Shown one piece after another: positions 40,071 through 48,556 of a stretch of 64,000 nucleotides of DNA. The translations under genes and the position numbers were made by a program. The notes below the pieces were generated by a model. The model was not told where the DNA came from and did no database searches. It saw only the letters and a list, made by a program, of their open reading frames with translations. The stretch's first letter is position 1; each line of letters begins with the position of its first letter. Source of the DNA: Desulfovibrio subterraneus (GTDB lineage: Bacteria; Desulfobacterota; Desulfovibrionia; Desulfovibrionales; Desulfovibrionaceae); the NCBI RefSeq assembly GCF_013340285.1, contig NZ_BLVO01000016.1, positions 795,021 through 859,020 on the forward strand, in the 5' to 3' direction.

Positions 40071-40464
40071 TCTTCTGCTCCTCCGGGTGGGACAGTGGCA
40101 CGATTTTCTCAACAGTGGTGAAGAAGGATCGTGACTCCGGCGTTTTATTTCAGAAAACATCGAAAAGTGCAATGCTTTTTTGAATATAATGTTATTGGTA
40201 ATGCGGATGCGATGTCGTAACGGTAATAGAGAGACCGGTTTAAATAAGGGAAAGGACAAGAGGGGATAGTTGCCATTGAAATATGTCTCCATGCTATGAA
40301 GTAGCGTACGGAATGAATGTGGATAAGGGTTTATGATGCAGCTGATGTGGATTACTGCGCCGATTTGCGTGATCTTATGCAGTTTTGAAATTTGTCCGGG
40401 TTCCTCTGATGAAGTTTTGCGCCGTAAATCACATGATAATGACGTAGGAAGAGTGGGACTGCAG
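40071..40464. other. Gene-free region upstream of mucR and the cobalamin genes
   Basis: A nearly 400-bp AT-richer stretch with no credible gene. It holds the mucR promoter region on the minus side (about 40140-40210 is rich in A/T runs, the kind of DNA MucR proteins bind). No defined site could be named. Confidence 0.4.
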
Positions 40465-40721
40465 GCGGGTATCTGATGCCCGCAGGCGTTTGGTCTAGAC
40501 GGCATTCCGGAACGCCGGAGGAGGTTGGACCTCTCCGGAAGAACAGACGGTTGCCGAAAGCTGCAGGGCTTGGAGAAACGGGAAGCTGCCATGCCGATCC
40601 CCTGTGGAGAAGAAGAGAAGCAGATTGGCTGCAGGCTTAGTGTTCCGGCCGGATGGACGTTTTTGAGCAAAATGCGTAAAAGGGGGAATCAATGCCATAG
40701 TCACATCCGGAGCCGAACCAT
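40465..40721 (+). promoter_or_regulatory. Structured leader upstream of the cbiA-cbiC operon
   Basis: Three hairpins can be drawn: GCGGGTAT/ATGCCCGC (40465-40483, 3-nt loop), GGCATTCC/GGAACGCC (about 40501-40516), and CCGGAG-G-AGGT / ACCTCTCCGG (about 40515-40540). A purine-rich tract with GGGAAGC and ATCCCC words follows near 40580-40605. It precedes cobalamin genes, but I do not find a proper B12 box or the conserved riboswitch core, so it is called only a structured leader. Confidence 0.4.
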
Positions 40722-40961
40722 ATGAAGTACATCATGTTCGAAGATTTTTCAGGTCAGCCTGTCCCCTTCATCTTCCCCCAGAGAGTCGACCACGCCGATA
40801 TGCGTGAACAGATGCCTTATACCAAGGTTATCTCCGCAGGGTATGTCATCATGGAGCGGGGGGAATTTACCTGCTTCGGATCTGCTCCTGAGTTGCAGGT
40901 AAGCGCTCAGCCTGACGATGCGGAAATAATGGCACGTAAATTTTCCCGCAGGGAGCTGTAG
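40722..40961 (+). CDS. Small conserved-looking protein before cbiA
   Basis: A 79-aa cytoplasmic protein, MKYIMFEDFSGQPVPFIFPQ at the start, then a short beta-rich region (VISAGYVIMERGEFTCFG) and a charged C-terminus. GGAG lies 9 nt before the ATG. It ends 6 nt before cbiA and is thus in the same operon. I do not recognise the family. Confidence 0.7.
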   Translation: MKYIMFEDFSGQPVPFIFPQRVDHADMREQMPYTKVISAGYVIMERGEFTCFGSAPELQVSAQPDDAEIMARKFSRREL

Positions 40962-40967
40962 CAGTTC

Positions 40968-42344
40968 ATGACCAGAATGCTTGTAGTGGGGGGAACGCAC
41001 AGTGGGTGCGGCAAGACGCTTGTGAGTCTTGCGCTCATGGCCGCTCTTGTGCGGCGCGGACTCAAGGTGCAGGCGTTCAAGGTAGGGCCGGATTTCATCG
41101 ATCCCGGCCATCATGCCATTGTCACCGGGCGCACCGGCCACAATCTTGACGGCTGGATGACCGATGCCGGGACGGTGCAGGATATTTTCACCCGACACAC
41201 CATTCAGGCGCAGGACGTACCCGATGTCGCCATTATCGAGGGCGTCATGGGGCTTTTTGACGGCGCTTCCGGCAGCAGCGAGTCCGGTTCCACGGCCGAG
41301 ATCGCCAAATGGTTGAACGCGCCGGTGCTGCTCGTGGCCGACGCCCGCTCCATGGCCCGTTCCGCAGCCGCGTTGATACAGGGGTATACCTCGTTCGATC
41401 CGGGCCTGACCTTTGCGGGTGTTCTGTTCAACAGGGTGGGAAGCGATAATCACGTATCCCTGCTTGCAGAGGCCATGAAAACCTATTGTCCCGACGTGCA
41501 TCTTGCCGGCTGCCTGCAGCGTGATGACACGCTTGCGGTGCCTTCGCGGCATCTGGGACTCATGACTGCAGATGAGCATCCGCTCTCGGCAGAGCACAGG
41601 GATGCCATGGCCGACTGGATAGAAAGCGCTGTGGATATTCCCGCCTTTCTTTCCCTGTTGCCGGAGCTCTATCCCGGGCTGCCGCGCGTGACCCCCAAGG
41701 TGCCTGTGCGCGCCCGAATCGGCGTGGCGCGTGACGCCGCATTCTGTTTCTATTATGCCGACAACCTGCGGCTTCTTGAGGAAGCCGGAGCTGAGCTGTG
41801 TTTCTTTTCCCCGCTTGAAGACGAGGATCTGCCCGAGGGAGTGAGCGGCCTGTATTTCGGCGGCGGCTACCCCGAAGTGCATGCCGAAGCATTGGCAGAT
41901 AACGAGTCCATGCGGCGGGCCGTGTTCCGTTTTTCAGAGAGCGGCAAACCGGTCTATGCGGAATGCGGCGGATTCATGTATCTGATGCAGGGCCTGCGCA
42001 CCGGCGCAGGGACACTGCTGCCCATGTGCGGTTGCTTTGCAATGGAATGCCGCATGGATGTGCGGTTCCGTGCGCTGGGGTACCGTGAGATAACAACCAT
42101 GGCGCCTTCCATTCTGGGAGCGCCGTGGACCGTGGCGCGCGGGCATGAATTCCACTATTCCCACATTTCGGAAGAAGATCCCGAGGCGCTCGCCATATAC
42201 AAGCTGCGCGACCGGCGGGACTGGCGCCCGCAGTCGGAAGGCTTTGTCCGCAGAAACACCTTGGGTTCATACGTCCACCTCCATTTTGCCTCGAATCCCG
42301 CTCTTGCAACGGCCTTTGTGGATGCCTGCGCCGGAGCGCGGTAA
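40968..42344 (+). CDS. cbiA: Cobyrinate a,c-diamide synthase
   Basis: Amidates the a and c side chains of cobyrinate with glutamine and ATP in cobalamin synthesis. The 458-aa protein has the dethiobiotin-synthetase-like ATP domain (about 1-195; VGGTHSGCGKT near residue 6, KVGPDFIDPGHH near 37) and a class-I glutamine amidotransferase domain (about 245-440) with nucleophile Cys in PVYAECGGFMYLM near 331. The next gene, cbiC, starts 13 nt after the stop. The ribosome-binding site is distant, so the exact start is slightly uncertain. Confidence 0.94.
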   Translation: MTRMLVVGGTHSGCGKTLVSLALMAALVRRGLKVQAFKVGPDFIDPGHHAIVTGRTGHNLDGWMTDAGTVQDIFTRHTIQAQDVPDVAIIEGVMGLFDGASGSSESGSTAEIAKWLNAPVLLVADARSMARSAAALIQGYTSFDPGLTFAGVLFNRVGSDNHVSLLAEAMKTYCPDVHLAGCLQRDDTLAVPSRHLGLMTADEHPLSAEHRDAMADWIESAVDIPAFLSLLPELYPGLPRVTPKVPVRARIGVARDAAFCFYYADNLRLLEEAGAELCFFSPLEDEDLPEGVSGLYFGGGYPEVHAEALADNESMRRAVFRFSESGKPVYAECGGFMYLMQGLRTGAGTLLPMCGCFAMECRMDVRFRALGYREITTMAPSILGAPWTVARGHEFHYSHISEEDPEALAIYKLRDRRDWRPQSEGFVRRNTLGSYVHLHFASNPALATAFVDACAGAR

Positions 42345-42357
42345 AGGAAACAGCATC

Positions 42358-42999
42358 TTGACCACGCTTCAGCCTTATTTTACCCCCGAGACCATCGAGG
42401 CGCGTTCCTTCGAGATCATCGACAGCGAAGTGCCGGAACCCCGCCCCTTTGCCGGTGCGCAGTGGGAGATTGCCCGCAGACTCATTCACACCTCGGCTGA
42501 TTTTGATCTGCTGAACCATATCGCTTTTCATCCTCAGGCTGTGGAAGCGGGACTGAACGCCCTTGGCAACGGGTGCACCGTGTTTACGGATACGGAAATG
42601 GCCCGTTCCGGCATGCCCCTGCGCCGTATGGAGCCTCTGGGCTGCACGGTGCAGTGTCTGCTGAACAGGCCCGATGTGGTGGCGGCTGCCAAAACGAACG
42701 GCACAACCCGCGCTCATGCCGCCATGGATGCGGCCCGTGGCGAGCTGCAGGGATGCATCATGGCCATTGGCAACGCACCCACCGCGCTTATCCGCCTGAT
42801 GGAACACCTTGCAGCCGGAGGGCTGGCTCCTGCCCTGATTATCGGCATGCCCGTGGGATTTGTGAACGCCGCAGAGTCGAAGGAACTTCTCGTGGGTCAG
42901 ACCGCAGTGCCCTATATCACCATTCGCGGGCGCAAGGGGGGCTCACCCCTTGCCGCGGCAACGGTGAATGCACTGGCCGAGATGGCGCTGCGTACATAG
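42358..42999 (+). CDS. cbiC: Precorrin-8X methylmutase
   Basis: Moves a methyl group from C-11 to C-12 to make (cobalt-)hydrogenobyrinate-level intermediates in corrin synthesis. I place the start at a TTG (42358) with AAAGGAA upstream; this gives 213 aa, the usual size, and avoids a long overlap with cbiA. Signatures include TSADFDLLNHIAFHP near residue 38, CTVFTDTEMARSGM near 69, IGNAPTALIRLMEH near 136 and GMPVGFVNAAESKE near 160. It works just before cbiA in the pathway. Confidence 0.93.
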   Translation: MTTLQPYFTPETIEARSFEIIDSEVPEPRPFAGAQWEIARRLIHTSADFDLLNHIAFHPQAVEAGLNALGNGCTVFTDTEMARSGMPLRRMEPLGCTVQCLLNRPDVVAAAKTNGTTRAHAAMDAARGELQGCIMAIGNAPTALIRLMEHLAAGGLAPALIIGMPVGFVNAAESKELLVGQTAVPYITIRGRKGGSPLAAATVNALAEMALRT

Positions 43000-43072
43000 A
43001 TGTTGGCCTCTGCCGGTGAAACGGCACTTCCCTTGCTCTGTCAGGCTGGTGGAAGCTCTCTTGCACAAACTG

Positions 43073-43102
43073 CGAACGGCCCTTTCGGGCCGTTCGTGTT
43101 TT
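43073..43102 (+). terminator. Terminator of the cobalamin operon
   Basis: CGAACGGCCC and GGGCCGTTCG form a perfect 10-bp stem with a TTTC loop, followed by TGTTTT, 73 nt past the cbiC stop. Confidence 0.88.
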
Positions 43103-43140
43103 CCGGCGGGGGAACCGGACTGTTAAGGGAGTTTCTGGAG

Positions 43141-43226
43141 TTGAGGAGATGAGCTGGAAAATTTGTTCCGTCTCCTTCAGGGCGGGGAAGCTTCGAATCC
43201 CCGCCCTGATGCGTTGAGGAGATGAG
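43141..43226. repeat. 13-bp direct repeats flanking a perfect hairpin
   Basis: TTGAGGAGATGAG occurs at 43141-43153 and 43214-43226. Between them lies a perfect 9-bp inverted repeat (GGGCGGGGA / TCCCCGCCC, 43180-43206). The layout recalls a small duplication or a relic of an insertion, but no ends of a known element are seen. Confidence 0.6.
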
Positions 43227-43254
43227 GTGAGTGCTTAGGGAGGTTCCAATGCGT

Positions 43255-43449
43255 TTACTGGGTATGTACAGGGTGTTCACTTTCGGGAGTGAGGTGGCGG
43301 CCAGCTTCAAGCCACCACCTCATAAGGAGGCGAACTGATTGCCGTTGGGCTTCTGAGGAGGTGGCAATCTGTTCTTGTATGAAATCAATCATGGGAGTGA
43401 GTTCATGATTGGTGAAAGGGGATTGAGTATATGTTGAATTGCGTTGCAT
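43255..43449 (-). CDS. Possible small protein, 64 aa
   Basis: The ATG at 43449 has CGGAG 5 nt upstream, which favours it over other starts. The product is hydrophilic and mostly helical (MIDFIQEQIATSSEAQRQ, then LLMRWWLEAGRH). No motif known to me. Supporting points are the ribosome-binding site and a balanced composition; the short length keeps confidence low. The stretch 43450-43889 upstream of it has no gene but carries repeated TGCA-centred words. Confidence 0.4.
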   Translation of the reverse strand: MQRNSTYTQSPFTNHELTPMIDFIQEQIATSSEAQRQSVRLLMRWWLEAGRHLTPESEHPVHTQ

Positions 43450-43889
43450 TTGTGCTCCGTTTGTTGTGAGCAATAGAGCATGGAGCGTGCCAAAATGTGT
43501 TGTTCTTTAAAATCAGTGCATTGCGGCTGTTTGTGTTTGAGTGGTTGTGCAATGGAAGGTGCAAGGAGTTGCGCGCAGGGTGAAAAACCTTGCACAATAT
43601 GCACAGGACCTCAGCGTTGCACATGGTGAAAATTATGAAGAGTGATGCGCTGTTGAGATGTGGTGAGGGGCTGGAACCGGTTTCACCTGTTCCGTTTTGA
43701 CCGGTCCGGAGCTCTGCTGTCTGTACTGTCGGTGCTGCGCTGTGTCGGGTTGTCTCATACCGGATTGATCGTATGCGGCCTTTGGGGTGCCTTTGGTATA
43801 GGTCGTCACTGATCCAAGGGCTGTTGATGATACGTTGCAGCGGCCGCAGCGATGGCGTAGGACCAGCCCATGCGATCGGAGGAAATTCT
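43450..43889. other. Gene-free region with clustered TTGCAC/GTGCAA words
   Basis: About 440 bp of lower-GC DNA. Between 43516 and 43625 TGCA-centred words recur (GTGCATTGC, TTGTGCAATG, GGTGCAAGG, CTTGCACAATATGCAC, GTTGCACATG), and GTGCAAGG (43559-43566) forms an inverted repeat with CCTTGCAC (43588-43595). No coding frame is credible. Confidence 0.45.
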
Positions 43890-44543
43890 ATGAGGCCGTC
43901 TGTTCTCATGTCCGTACTGAATTTGACCAAGCAGTTCGTGCGGCAGGCCATGCAGGTATCACCGGCCGGCGATGCGGATGCAACCCTGTTTGCCGTGGAC
44001 GGCACCGTTGGCAACGGCCATGACACCCTGTTTCTGGCAGAGCTTGCCGGTGCGCAGGGGCATGTATATGGTTTTGATATTCAGGAAGCGGCTCTGTCCA
44101 ATGCCCGCAGGCGTCTGGCCGCCGCCGGTGTGGACGGGCGGGTCACCCTGTTCCATGCGGGGCATGAACAGGCAGGGAAGTTGATACCGCCAGCCGTGCA
44201 CGGGCGGGTGCGTGTTGCCATGTTCAATCTGGGGTATCTGCCCGGAGGCGACAGGACCATAGTCACACAGCCGCAGGCCACCATTGCCGCTCTGGAAGCT
44301 GTGTTGTCCATGCTGAGTACGCATGGCATTGTGACCGTGCATGTCTATACCGGTCATGAGGGTGGCAGTGCCGAAGGAGCCGCTGTGTTCGGGTGGGCCT
44401 GCGCATTGCCGTGGGAGGCATTTCGCGTTGCCCGCTACGAGTTCTGCAACAAGACCCGCAATGGTGAGGCGCTGCTCGTGATCGAGCGGCTGGCCGGAGC
44501 CGGACCGGACTTTTCCGAACCTGCTTCTGTTCAGAGCAGTTGA
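43890..44543 (+). CDS. SAM-dependent methyltransferase, MnmM/YtqB-like
   Basis: A 217-aa class-I methyltransferase of the rRNA_methylase-like family whose B. subtilis member YtqB (MnmM) methylates the wobble uridine of tRNA. Features: FAVDGTVGNGHDTLFLAEL (SAM motif I, near residue 34), VYGFDIQEAAL near 59, and the catalytic-type MFNLGYLPGGD near 111. GGAGG lies 7 nt before the ATG at 43890. A short hypothetical gene follows after 85 nt. The tRNA target is inferred from family. Confidence 0.85.
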   Translation: MRPSVLMSVLNLTKQFVRQAMQVSPAGDADATLFAVDGTVGNGHDTLFLAELAGAQGHVYGFDIQEAALSNARRRLAAAGVDGRVTLFHAGHEQAGKLIPPAVHGRVRVAMFNLGYLPGGDRTIVTQPQATIAALEAVLSMLSTHGIVTVHVYTGHEGGSAEGAAVFGWACALPWEAFRVARYEFCNKTRNGEALLVIERLAGAGPDFSEPASVQSS

Positions 44544-44628
44544 CACGCAGGCTGTAATGCAGGCACATTTCCGGCTTTCGCGGTATGCATTGCCGCAACC
44601 CGTTTTGCAGGAGACACCAGGAGACACC

Positions 44629-44904
44629 ATGATGAGCACTGAAAAGGTTTGGCCCGACATTACGGATGACGATCTGTGGCTCGCCGTGCAGGCTGATATA
44701 GAGGCCCAGTACCCCGGCCGCTTTACCATGGAATATGTGCGCGACGCCTTTGAGCGTACCTGCGCAAAGTATGACAACTATGTGCCTCTGGACCGGTTCA
44801 TGAAGAAGGTGCGCATGGTCTGCCTGTGGGAACGTCCTCTTGTTCCCCACAAGATTCTGCATCCGGAAGATTTTCAGGATGAAGAGACACAGGAAAATTC
44901 CTGA
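44629..44904 (+). CDS. Small hypothetical protein, 91 aa
   Basis: The ATG at 44629 (another follows directly) has AGGAG 6 nt upstream. The acidic product has Trp-rich TEKVWPDITDDDLWLAVQADIEA, then YVRDAFERTCAKYDNYVPLDRFMKK and an acidic tail. It looks like a small all-helical soluble protein. No family recognised. It lies downstream of the methyltransferase gene and upstream of a terminator, so the two probably form one unit. Confidence 0.7.
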   Translation: MMSTEKVWPDITDDDLWLAVQADIEAQYPGRFTMEYVRDAFERTCAKYDNYVPLDRFMKKVRMVCLWERPLVPHKILHPEDFQDEETQENS

Positions 44905-44924
44905 TTTCATGTTGTATGATTTCA

Positions 44925-44947
44925 AGGCCGCCCTCGGGCGGCTTTTT
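44925..44947 (+). terminator. Terminator after the 91-aa gene
   Basis: GCCGCC and GGCGGC form a stem around CTCG, followed by a T5 run, 20 nt past the stop. Confidence 0.85.
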
Positions 44948-45114
44948 CATTGCACGGGAACCTGCCATAGCCGTCCGGCATAGAAACGGGGAATACCGCG
45001 GGCGGGTCTGATAGGCAGGATAAATGCTCTGGATTCGTGGGGGGGGATTGATGTAAGGTGCGCGGCAGGCAGGCACTTTCCGGTCTGTCATGAAAATCGC
45101 CGGATGGAGGCATG

Positions 45115-46026
45115 ATGATTCAGGAACGTACTCAGGCTTGGAATTTTACCCCCAAAGGGGAGCCCCGCGGCTTCATTGAACCGGAAACTCTGCGTGAACT
45201 CTGGTTTCACACCGGAACCAACTGCAATCTTTCCTGCTCCTTCTGTCTGGAAGGATCTGGGCCGGGAGTGTTCCGGCTTGATGAAATATCGCTGGAAGAT
45301 GTGGCCCCCTATCTTGATGAAGCCGTGCGCCTTGGCGTGGAACGATTCAGTTTTACGGGCGGCGAACCATTTATGGCCGCCGGCTTTCCCGCCATTCTGG
45401 AATATGCCGCCAGCCTGCGCCCCTGTCTGGTGCTGACCAACGCCACCCGGCCCCTTTCGCGTTCGCTTGCCACCATCGCGCACCTTGCGCATGGGGCCAA
45501 TCCTGTATCCTTCCGCGTCAGCCTGGACCGCCCCGACCCTGAACAGCACGATGCCGCACGGGGCGAGGGCAGCTTCGAACGGGCGCTGCACGGCCTGACT
45601 GCGCTGTATACGCTGGGATTCAGCGTTTCCGTGGCCCGCCATGCCGACAGGGATGAGGACGCGGCAGCGGTGTCCCGTCGCTACGCTGCCCTGTTCAAGA
45701 ATGCCGGTCTGCCGGAGAATCTGAATATTGTGGCGTTTCCCGATCTCGGACGCCCGTCAACCTCGCCGGAAGTACCCCAGATTACCACCGACTGCATGAC
45801 CCGCTATCACACTGCGGAAAGCCGTTCCCGCTTCATGTGTGCCTTCAGCAAGATGATCGTGAAGCGCGGCGGCAAAATGCAGGTGCTGCCCTGCACGCTT
45901 GTAGATGATGACGAGGAATATTATTTCGGGACCGATCTTGAGGCAGCGTTGAACGAGCCTGTGAGCCTGCGGCATCACCGCTGTTTCAGCTGCTTCGCCT
46001 ATGGTGCTTCGTGCAGCGAATCGTAA
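45115..46026 (+). CDS. Radical SAM protein with C-terminal Cys region
   Basis: A 303-aa radical SAM enzyme. The N-terminal part has the [4Fe-4S]/SAM motif CNLSCSFC near residue 39 and TGGEPFMAAG near 80. The C-terminal part (about 225-303) has five further Cys (in CAFSKMIVKRGG, VLPCTL and CFSCFAYGASC), like a SPASM/twitch extension that holds an extra cluster. Two ATGs (45112 and 45115) follow GGAGG closely; I prefer the second for spacing. It is a single-gene unit ended by a strong terminator. Substrate unknown; no precursor peptide gene was found beside it. Confidence 0.85.
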   Translation: MIQERTQAWNFTPKGEPRGFIEPETLRELWFHTGTNCNLSCSFCLEGSGPGVFRLDEISLEDVAPYLDEAVRLGVERFSFTGGEPFMAAGFPAILEYAASLRPCLVLTNATRPLSRSLATIAHLAHGANPVSFRVSLDRPDPEQHDAARGEGSFERALHGLTALYTLGFSVSVARHADRDEDAAAVSRRYAALFKNAGLPENLNIVAFPDLGRPSTSPEVPQITTDCMTRYHTAESRSRFMCAFSKMIVKRGGKMQVLPCTLVDDDEEYYFGTDLEAALNEPVSLRHHRCFSCFAYGASCSES

Positions 46027-46079
46027 TGGCCGGATAGCCGGACCTGATCACCGGCGTTCTTCGGGCCTTCGAGTTGTTT

Positions 46080-46112
46080 AAGCCTCCGGAAATCCCTTTC
46101 CGGAGGCTTTTT
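46080..46112 (+). terminator. Terminator of the radical SAM gene
   Basis: AAGCCTCCGGAAA and TTTCCGGAGGCTT form a perfect 13-bp stem with a 4-nt loop and a TTT tail. The rest of 46113-46351 shows no gene. Confidence 0.9.
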
Positions 46113-46351
46113 CTATGGGGCTTGTTTTCCGGCAGCTTTGAGCAGAGCACGGCGTTGCGAGCGGGGCAGGCAGGTCAAAGCGGCTTCGAAAGCCGGATGT
46201 ATGCAGGTATGGCGATCCGGCGAATTGGCTGCCCGGTTGTTCTGGCGGGATGACCGTTGCGGGACGGAGGGGTTCCTTTCATCCCGTGAGCATGGTAGAA
46301 GCATGGTATCTTTAAGGCTTGGCGTCAGTCCCGAACCCCATGGAGGTGCCC

Positions 46352-47449
46352 ATGTCCCGTTTTGTCCTGCCCGAGTATCATCATCCCGACTTCTCTTCTC
46401 CCGGATTGCGCGATGCGCCGGTTGCCCGTTTTGCCCCCTGCGTGCGGGCCGGAGTTGCGCCTGCGGACTATCACGCCACAGCGATCTATCCGGAGTATGT
46501 GCAGACGGTGAAGGGCAAGTGGATTCTGCTCAGGCAGTCCCGCATGGACTGCGTCATACGCAAGGTTAACGATGATACGCTGGAAGTGGTGGAGTTCCGG
46601 CGCCTCAAGGTGGGCGATCTGGTTGCGGTGGGCCGTCGTGAAAACGGCGAAGACGGAATCTATGTTCACACCACGGGCTTTATGGGGGCGGATGCGGAAG
46701 CGTGCGAGAAGTTCGCCTTTCGTACTTCCACAAGCAGAGAAACCTCGTTTTCCATCGATTATGACACGCTGTATGAGATTCTGCGCCACGACCGGAAGAA
46801 CGGCTTCATCCTCTGGGTCGGCGGTCCGGCGGTGATCTTTGATTCCGATGCCCGCAGGGCCTTTGCCTCGCTGGTGGACAAGGGCTATGTGCACGGCCTG
46901 CTGGCCGGTAACGCACTGGCGACCCACGACCTTGAAGGGGCCTTGTATGAAACCGCGCTGGGGCAGGGTATCTATTCCAAGAAGCAGGCATCCATGGGGC
47001 ATTATCACCATCTGGACGCCATAAACGCCATCAAGGGATACGGTTCCATTGAACAGGCTGTGCATCAGGGGGGTGTGCTCAATGGAGTGATGCGCGCCGT
47101 GGTGGAAAACAAGGTGGACTATGTGCTTGCAGGTTCCATACGCGACGACGGGCCTCTTCCCGGAGTGGTGGGGGATGTGTATGCCGCGCAGGATTGCATG
47201 CGCGCCCTCGCCCGCAAGGCCACTACGGTCATTGCCATGGCCACCCAGCTGCATACCATCGCCACGGGCAACATGACCCCCTCGTATCAGGTGATGGAGG
47301 ACGGCAGCGTGCGGCCCGTGTATTTCTTTATTGTGGATATGTCAGAATTTGCGGCGGGCAAGCTGGCGGATCGCGGCTCACTGACTGCCCATGCCATTCT
47401 GACCAACGTGCAGGACTTCATCGTGAACCTGAACAGGGCGTTGGTGTGA
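46352..47449 (+). CDS. Archaeal-type ornithine cyclodeaminase / LOR-SDH family protein
   Basis: A 365-aa protein of the TIGR00300 (LOR/SDH) family. Archaeal members and the C-terminal domain of cyanobacterial AgrE/ArgZ act as ornithine cyclodeaminase, turning ornithine into proline and ammonia with NAD. Recognisable parts are TGFMGADAEACEKFAFRTSTSRE (split over residues about 102-125), a nucleotide-binding-like GPAVIFDSDARRAF near 160, GLLAGNALATHDLEGALYE near 185, and GSIRDDGPLPGVVGD near 262. No arginine dihydrolase domain is attached. The ATG at 46352 has GGAGG 5 nt upstream. A single-gene unit. Activity is inferred from family. Confidence 0.82.
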   Translation: MSRFVLPEYHHPDFSSPGLRDAPVARFAPCVRAGVAPADYHATAIYPEYVQTVKGKWILLRQSRMDCVIRKVNDDTLEVVEFRRLKVGDLVAVGRRENGEDGIYVHTTGFMGADAEACEKFAFRTSTSRETSFSIDYDTLYEILRHDRKNGFILWVGGPAVIFDSDARRAFASLVDKGYVHGLLAGNALATHDLEGALYETALGQGIYSKKQASMGHYHHLDAINAIKGYGSIEQAVHQGGVLNGVMRAVVENKVDYVLAGSIRDDGPLPGVVGDVYAAQDCMRALARKATTVIAMATQLHTIATGNMTPSYQVMEDGSVRPVYFFIVDMSEFAAGKLADRGSLTAHAILTNVQDFIVNLNRALV

Positions 47450-47478
47450 GGCGGCCGGAAGCCTTGTATGCAAAGATG

Positions 47479-47506
47479 AAGGGCGGTGCCTTGCGGCACC
47501 GCCCTT
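47479..47506. terminator. Bidirectional terminator between LOR/SDH gene and cheV
   Basis: AAGGGCGGTGCC and GGCACCGCCCTT form a perfect 12-bp stem with a 4-nt loop between convergent genes; A and T flanks serve both strands. Confidence 0.88.
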
Positions 47507-47512
47507 TGAATA

Positions 47513-48460
47513 TCAGTCTTGCTGTGACGCCTGAATCAGCGCCAGCGCGCGTTGCGCAAGGTGTGTTACCTCGGGCTTGGATACCTGATCGTCCGCCCCG
47601 ACGGCATCGCCCTTGTGGCGAAGCTTGTCGGTGATGAGAGACGAGAACAGGATGACCGGCAGCTTTTTCAGGCTCGGGTCTTCCTTGATGCGCTTGCAGA
47701 GGTTGTGTCCGTCCATGCTGGGCATTTCAATGTCGGAGACCATGACCTGCACGTAGTCGGTGATGTGGCGTCCTTCGTTTTCCGCCTTGGCCTTGATTTC
47801 GCAGAGGCGGTCCCAGGCTTCTCGGCCGTTGGTCATGGCTTCCACATCAAAGTTGGCCTTTTCCATCAGGTCGCGCAGCATTTCGCGGATAAGGCCCGAG
47901 TCGTCTGCGATGATGGCGCGGTAGCGCACGTTGGCGGACCAGTCTATGGCCTCGTCAAGGCGCAGACCAAGGGCGGGGTTCAGGTCAGCCACGATTTTTT
48001 CAAGGTCGAGCAGGAAGATGATGCGCTTGTCGATCTTCACCACGCCGGTAATGGAGTAGTTGCTGAGCGATGCCACATATTTGTTCGGCGGTTCCACTTC
48101 TTCCCAGCTGATGCGGTGGATGCGGTTGACGCCGGACACCTGAAAGGCCGTGCAGACATTGTTGAATTCCGTGACGATGACCTTGGGGGGTTCCACTTCG
48201 CCGCGGTTTTTGTTCAGCCACTTTGAAAGGTCTACCAGCGGAATGATGTGATTGCGCAGGTTGAATGCACCAAGGACGCTGGTGTGCTGTCCTTCAGGCA
48301 ACTCGGTAACGTTGGGCATGCGGATAATCTCAAGCACCTTGGCGACGTTCACACCGTAGTAGCCGCGATAGGTTTCTCCGCCGACCTCCACCTCATCGAG
48401 GAAGAACTCGACTATTTCCAGTTCATTCGTGCCGGACTCCAGCAGAATGTTCGTCTGCAT
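47513..48460 (-). CDS. cheV: Chemotaxis coupling protein CheV
   Basis: A 315-aa protein that couples receptors to CheA and can be tuned by phosphorylation. The CheW-like domain (about 10-165) has YYGVNVAKVLEIIRMPNVTELP and AFNLRNHIIPLVDLSKWL. The receiver domain (about 178-312) has the acceptor Asp in VMVSDIEMPSMDGHNL near residue 248 and ILFSSLIT. GGGAGGG precedes the ATG. It lies at the end of the motility region, and three chemoreceptor genes are in the same window. Confidence 0.95.
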   Translation of the reverse strand: MQTNILLESGTNELEIVEFFLDEVEVGGETYRGYYGVNVAKVLEIIRMPNVTELPEGQHTSVLGAFNLRNHIIPLVDLSKWLNKNRGEVEPPKVIVTEFNNVCTAFQVSGVNRIHRISWEEVEPPNKYVASLSNYSITGVVKIDKRIIFLLDLEKIVADLNPALGLRLDEAIDWSANVRYRAIIADDSGLIREMLRDLMEKANFDVEAMTNGREAWDRLCEIKAKAENEGRHITDYVQVMVSDIEMPSMDGHNLCKRIKEDPSLKKLPVILFSSLITDKLRHKGDAVGADDQVSKPEVTHLAQRALALIQASQQD

Positions 48461-48556
48461 ATTCCCTCCCGTACCCTGGGATCAATGTGTCAAAAGAGTA
48501 TCCGGAATGATTCCGGCGATAACGTCTGTGTCGGGTGCTGGTATGCTCTTCTTCTA

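Noticed and set aside
40540-40640. Cobalamin riboswitch
   Set aside because: GGGAAGC and ATCCCC words and the downstream genes suggested it, but the B12 box and conserved core are missing.
40495-40725. Short open frames on both strands in the cobalamin leader
   Set aside because: No ribosome-binding sites; Cys/Arg-rich translations; the region is better explained by RNA hairpins.
43051-43066. Sigma-54-like TGGAAGCTCTCTTGCA
   Set aside because: Three consensus bases differ and it points straight into a terminator 7 bp later.
43189-43206. tRNA-like word TTCGAATCC
   Set aside because: It is the loop and arm of a 9-bp hairpin; no cloverleaf can be drawn around it.
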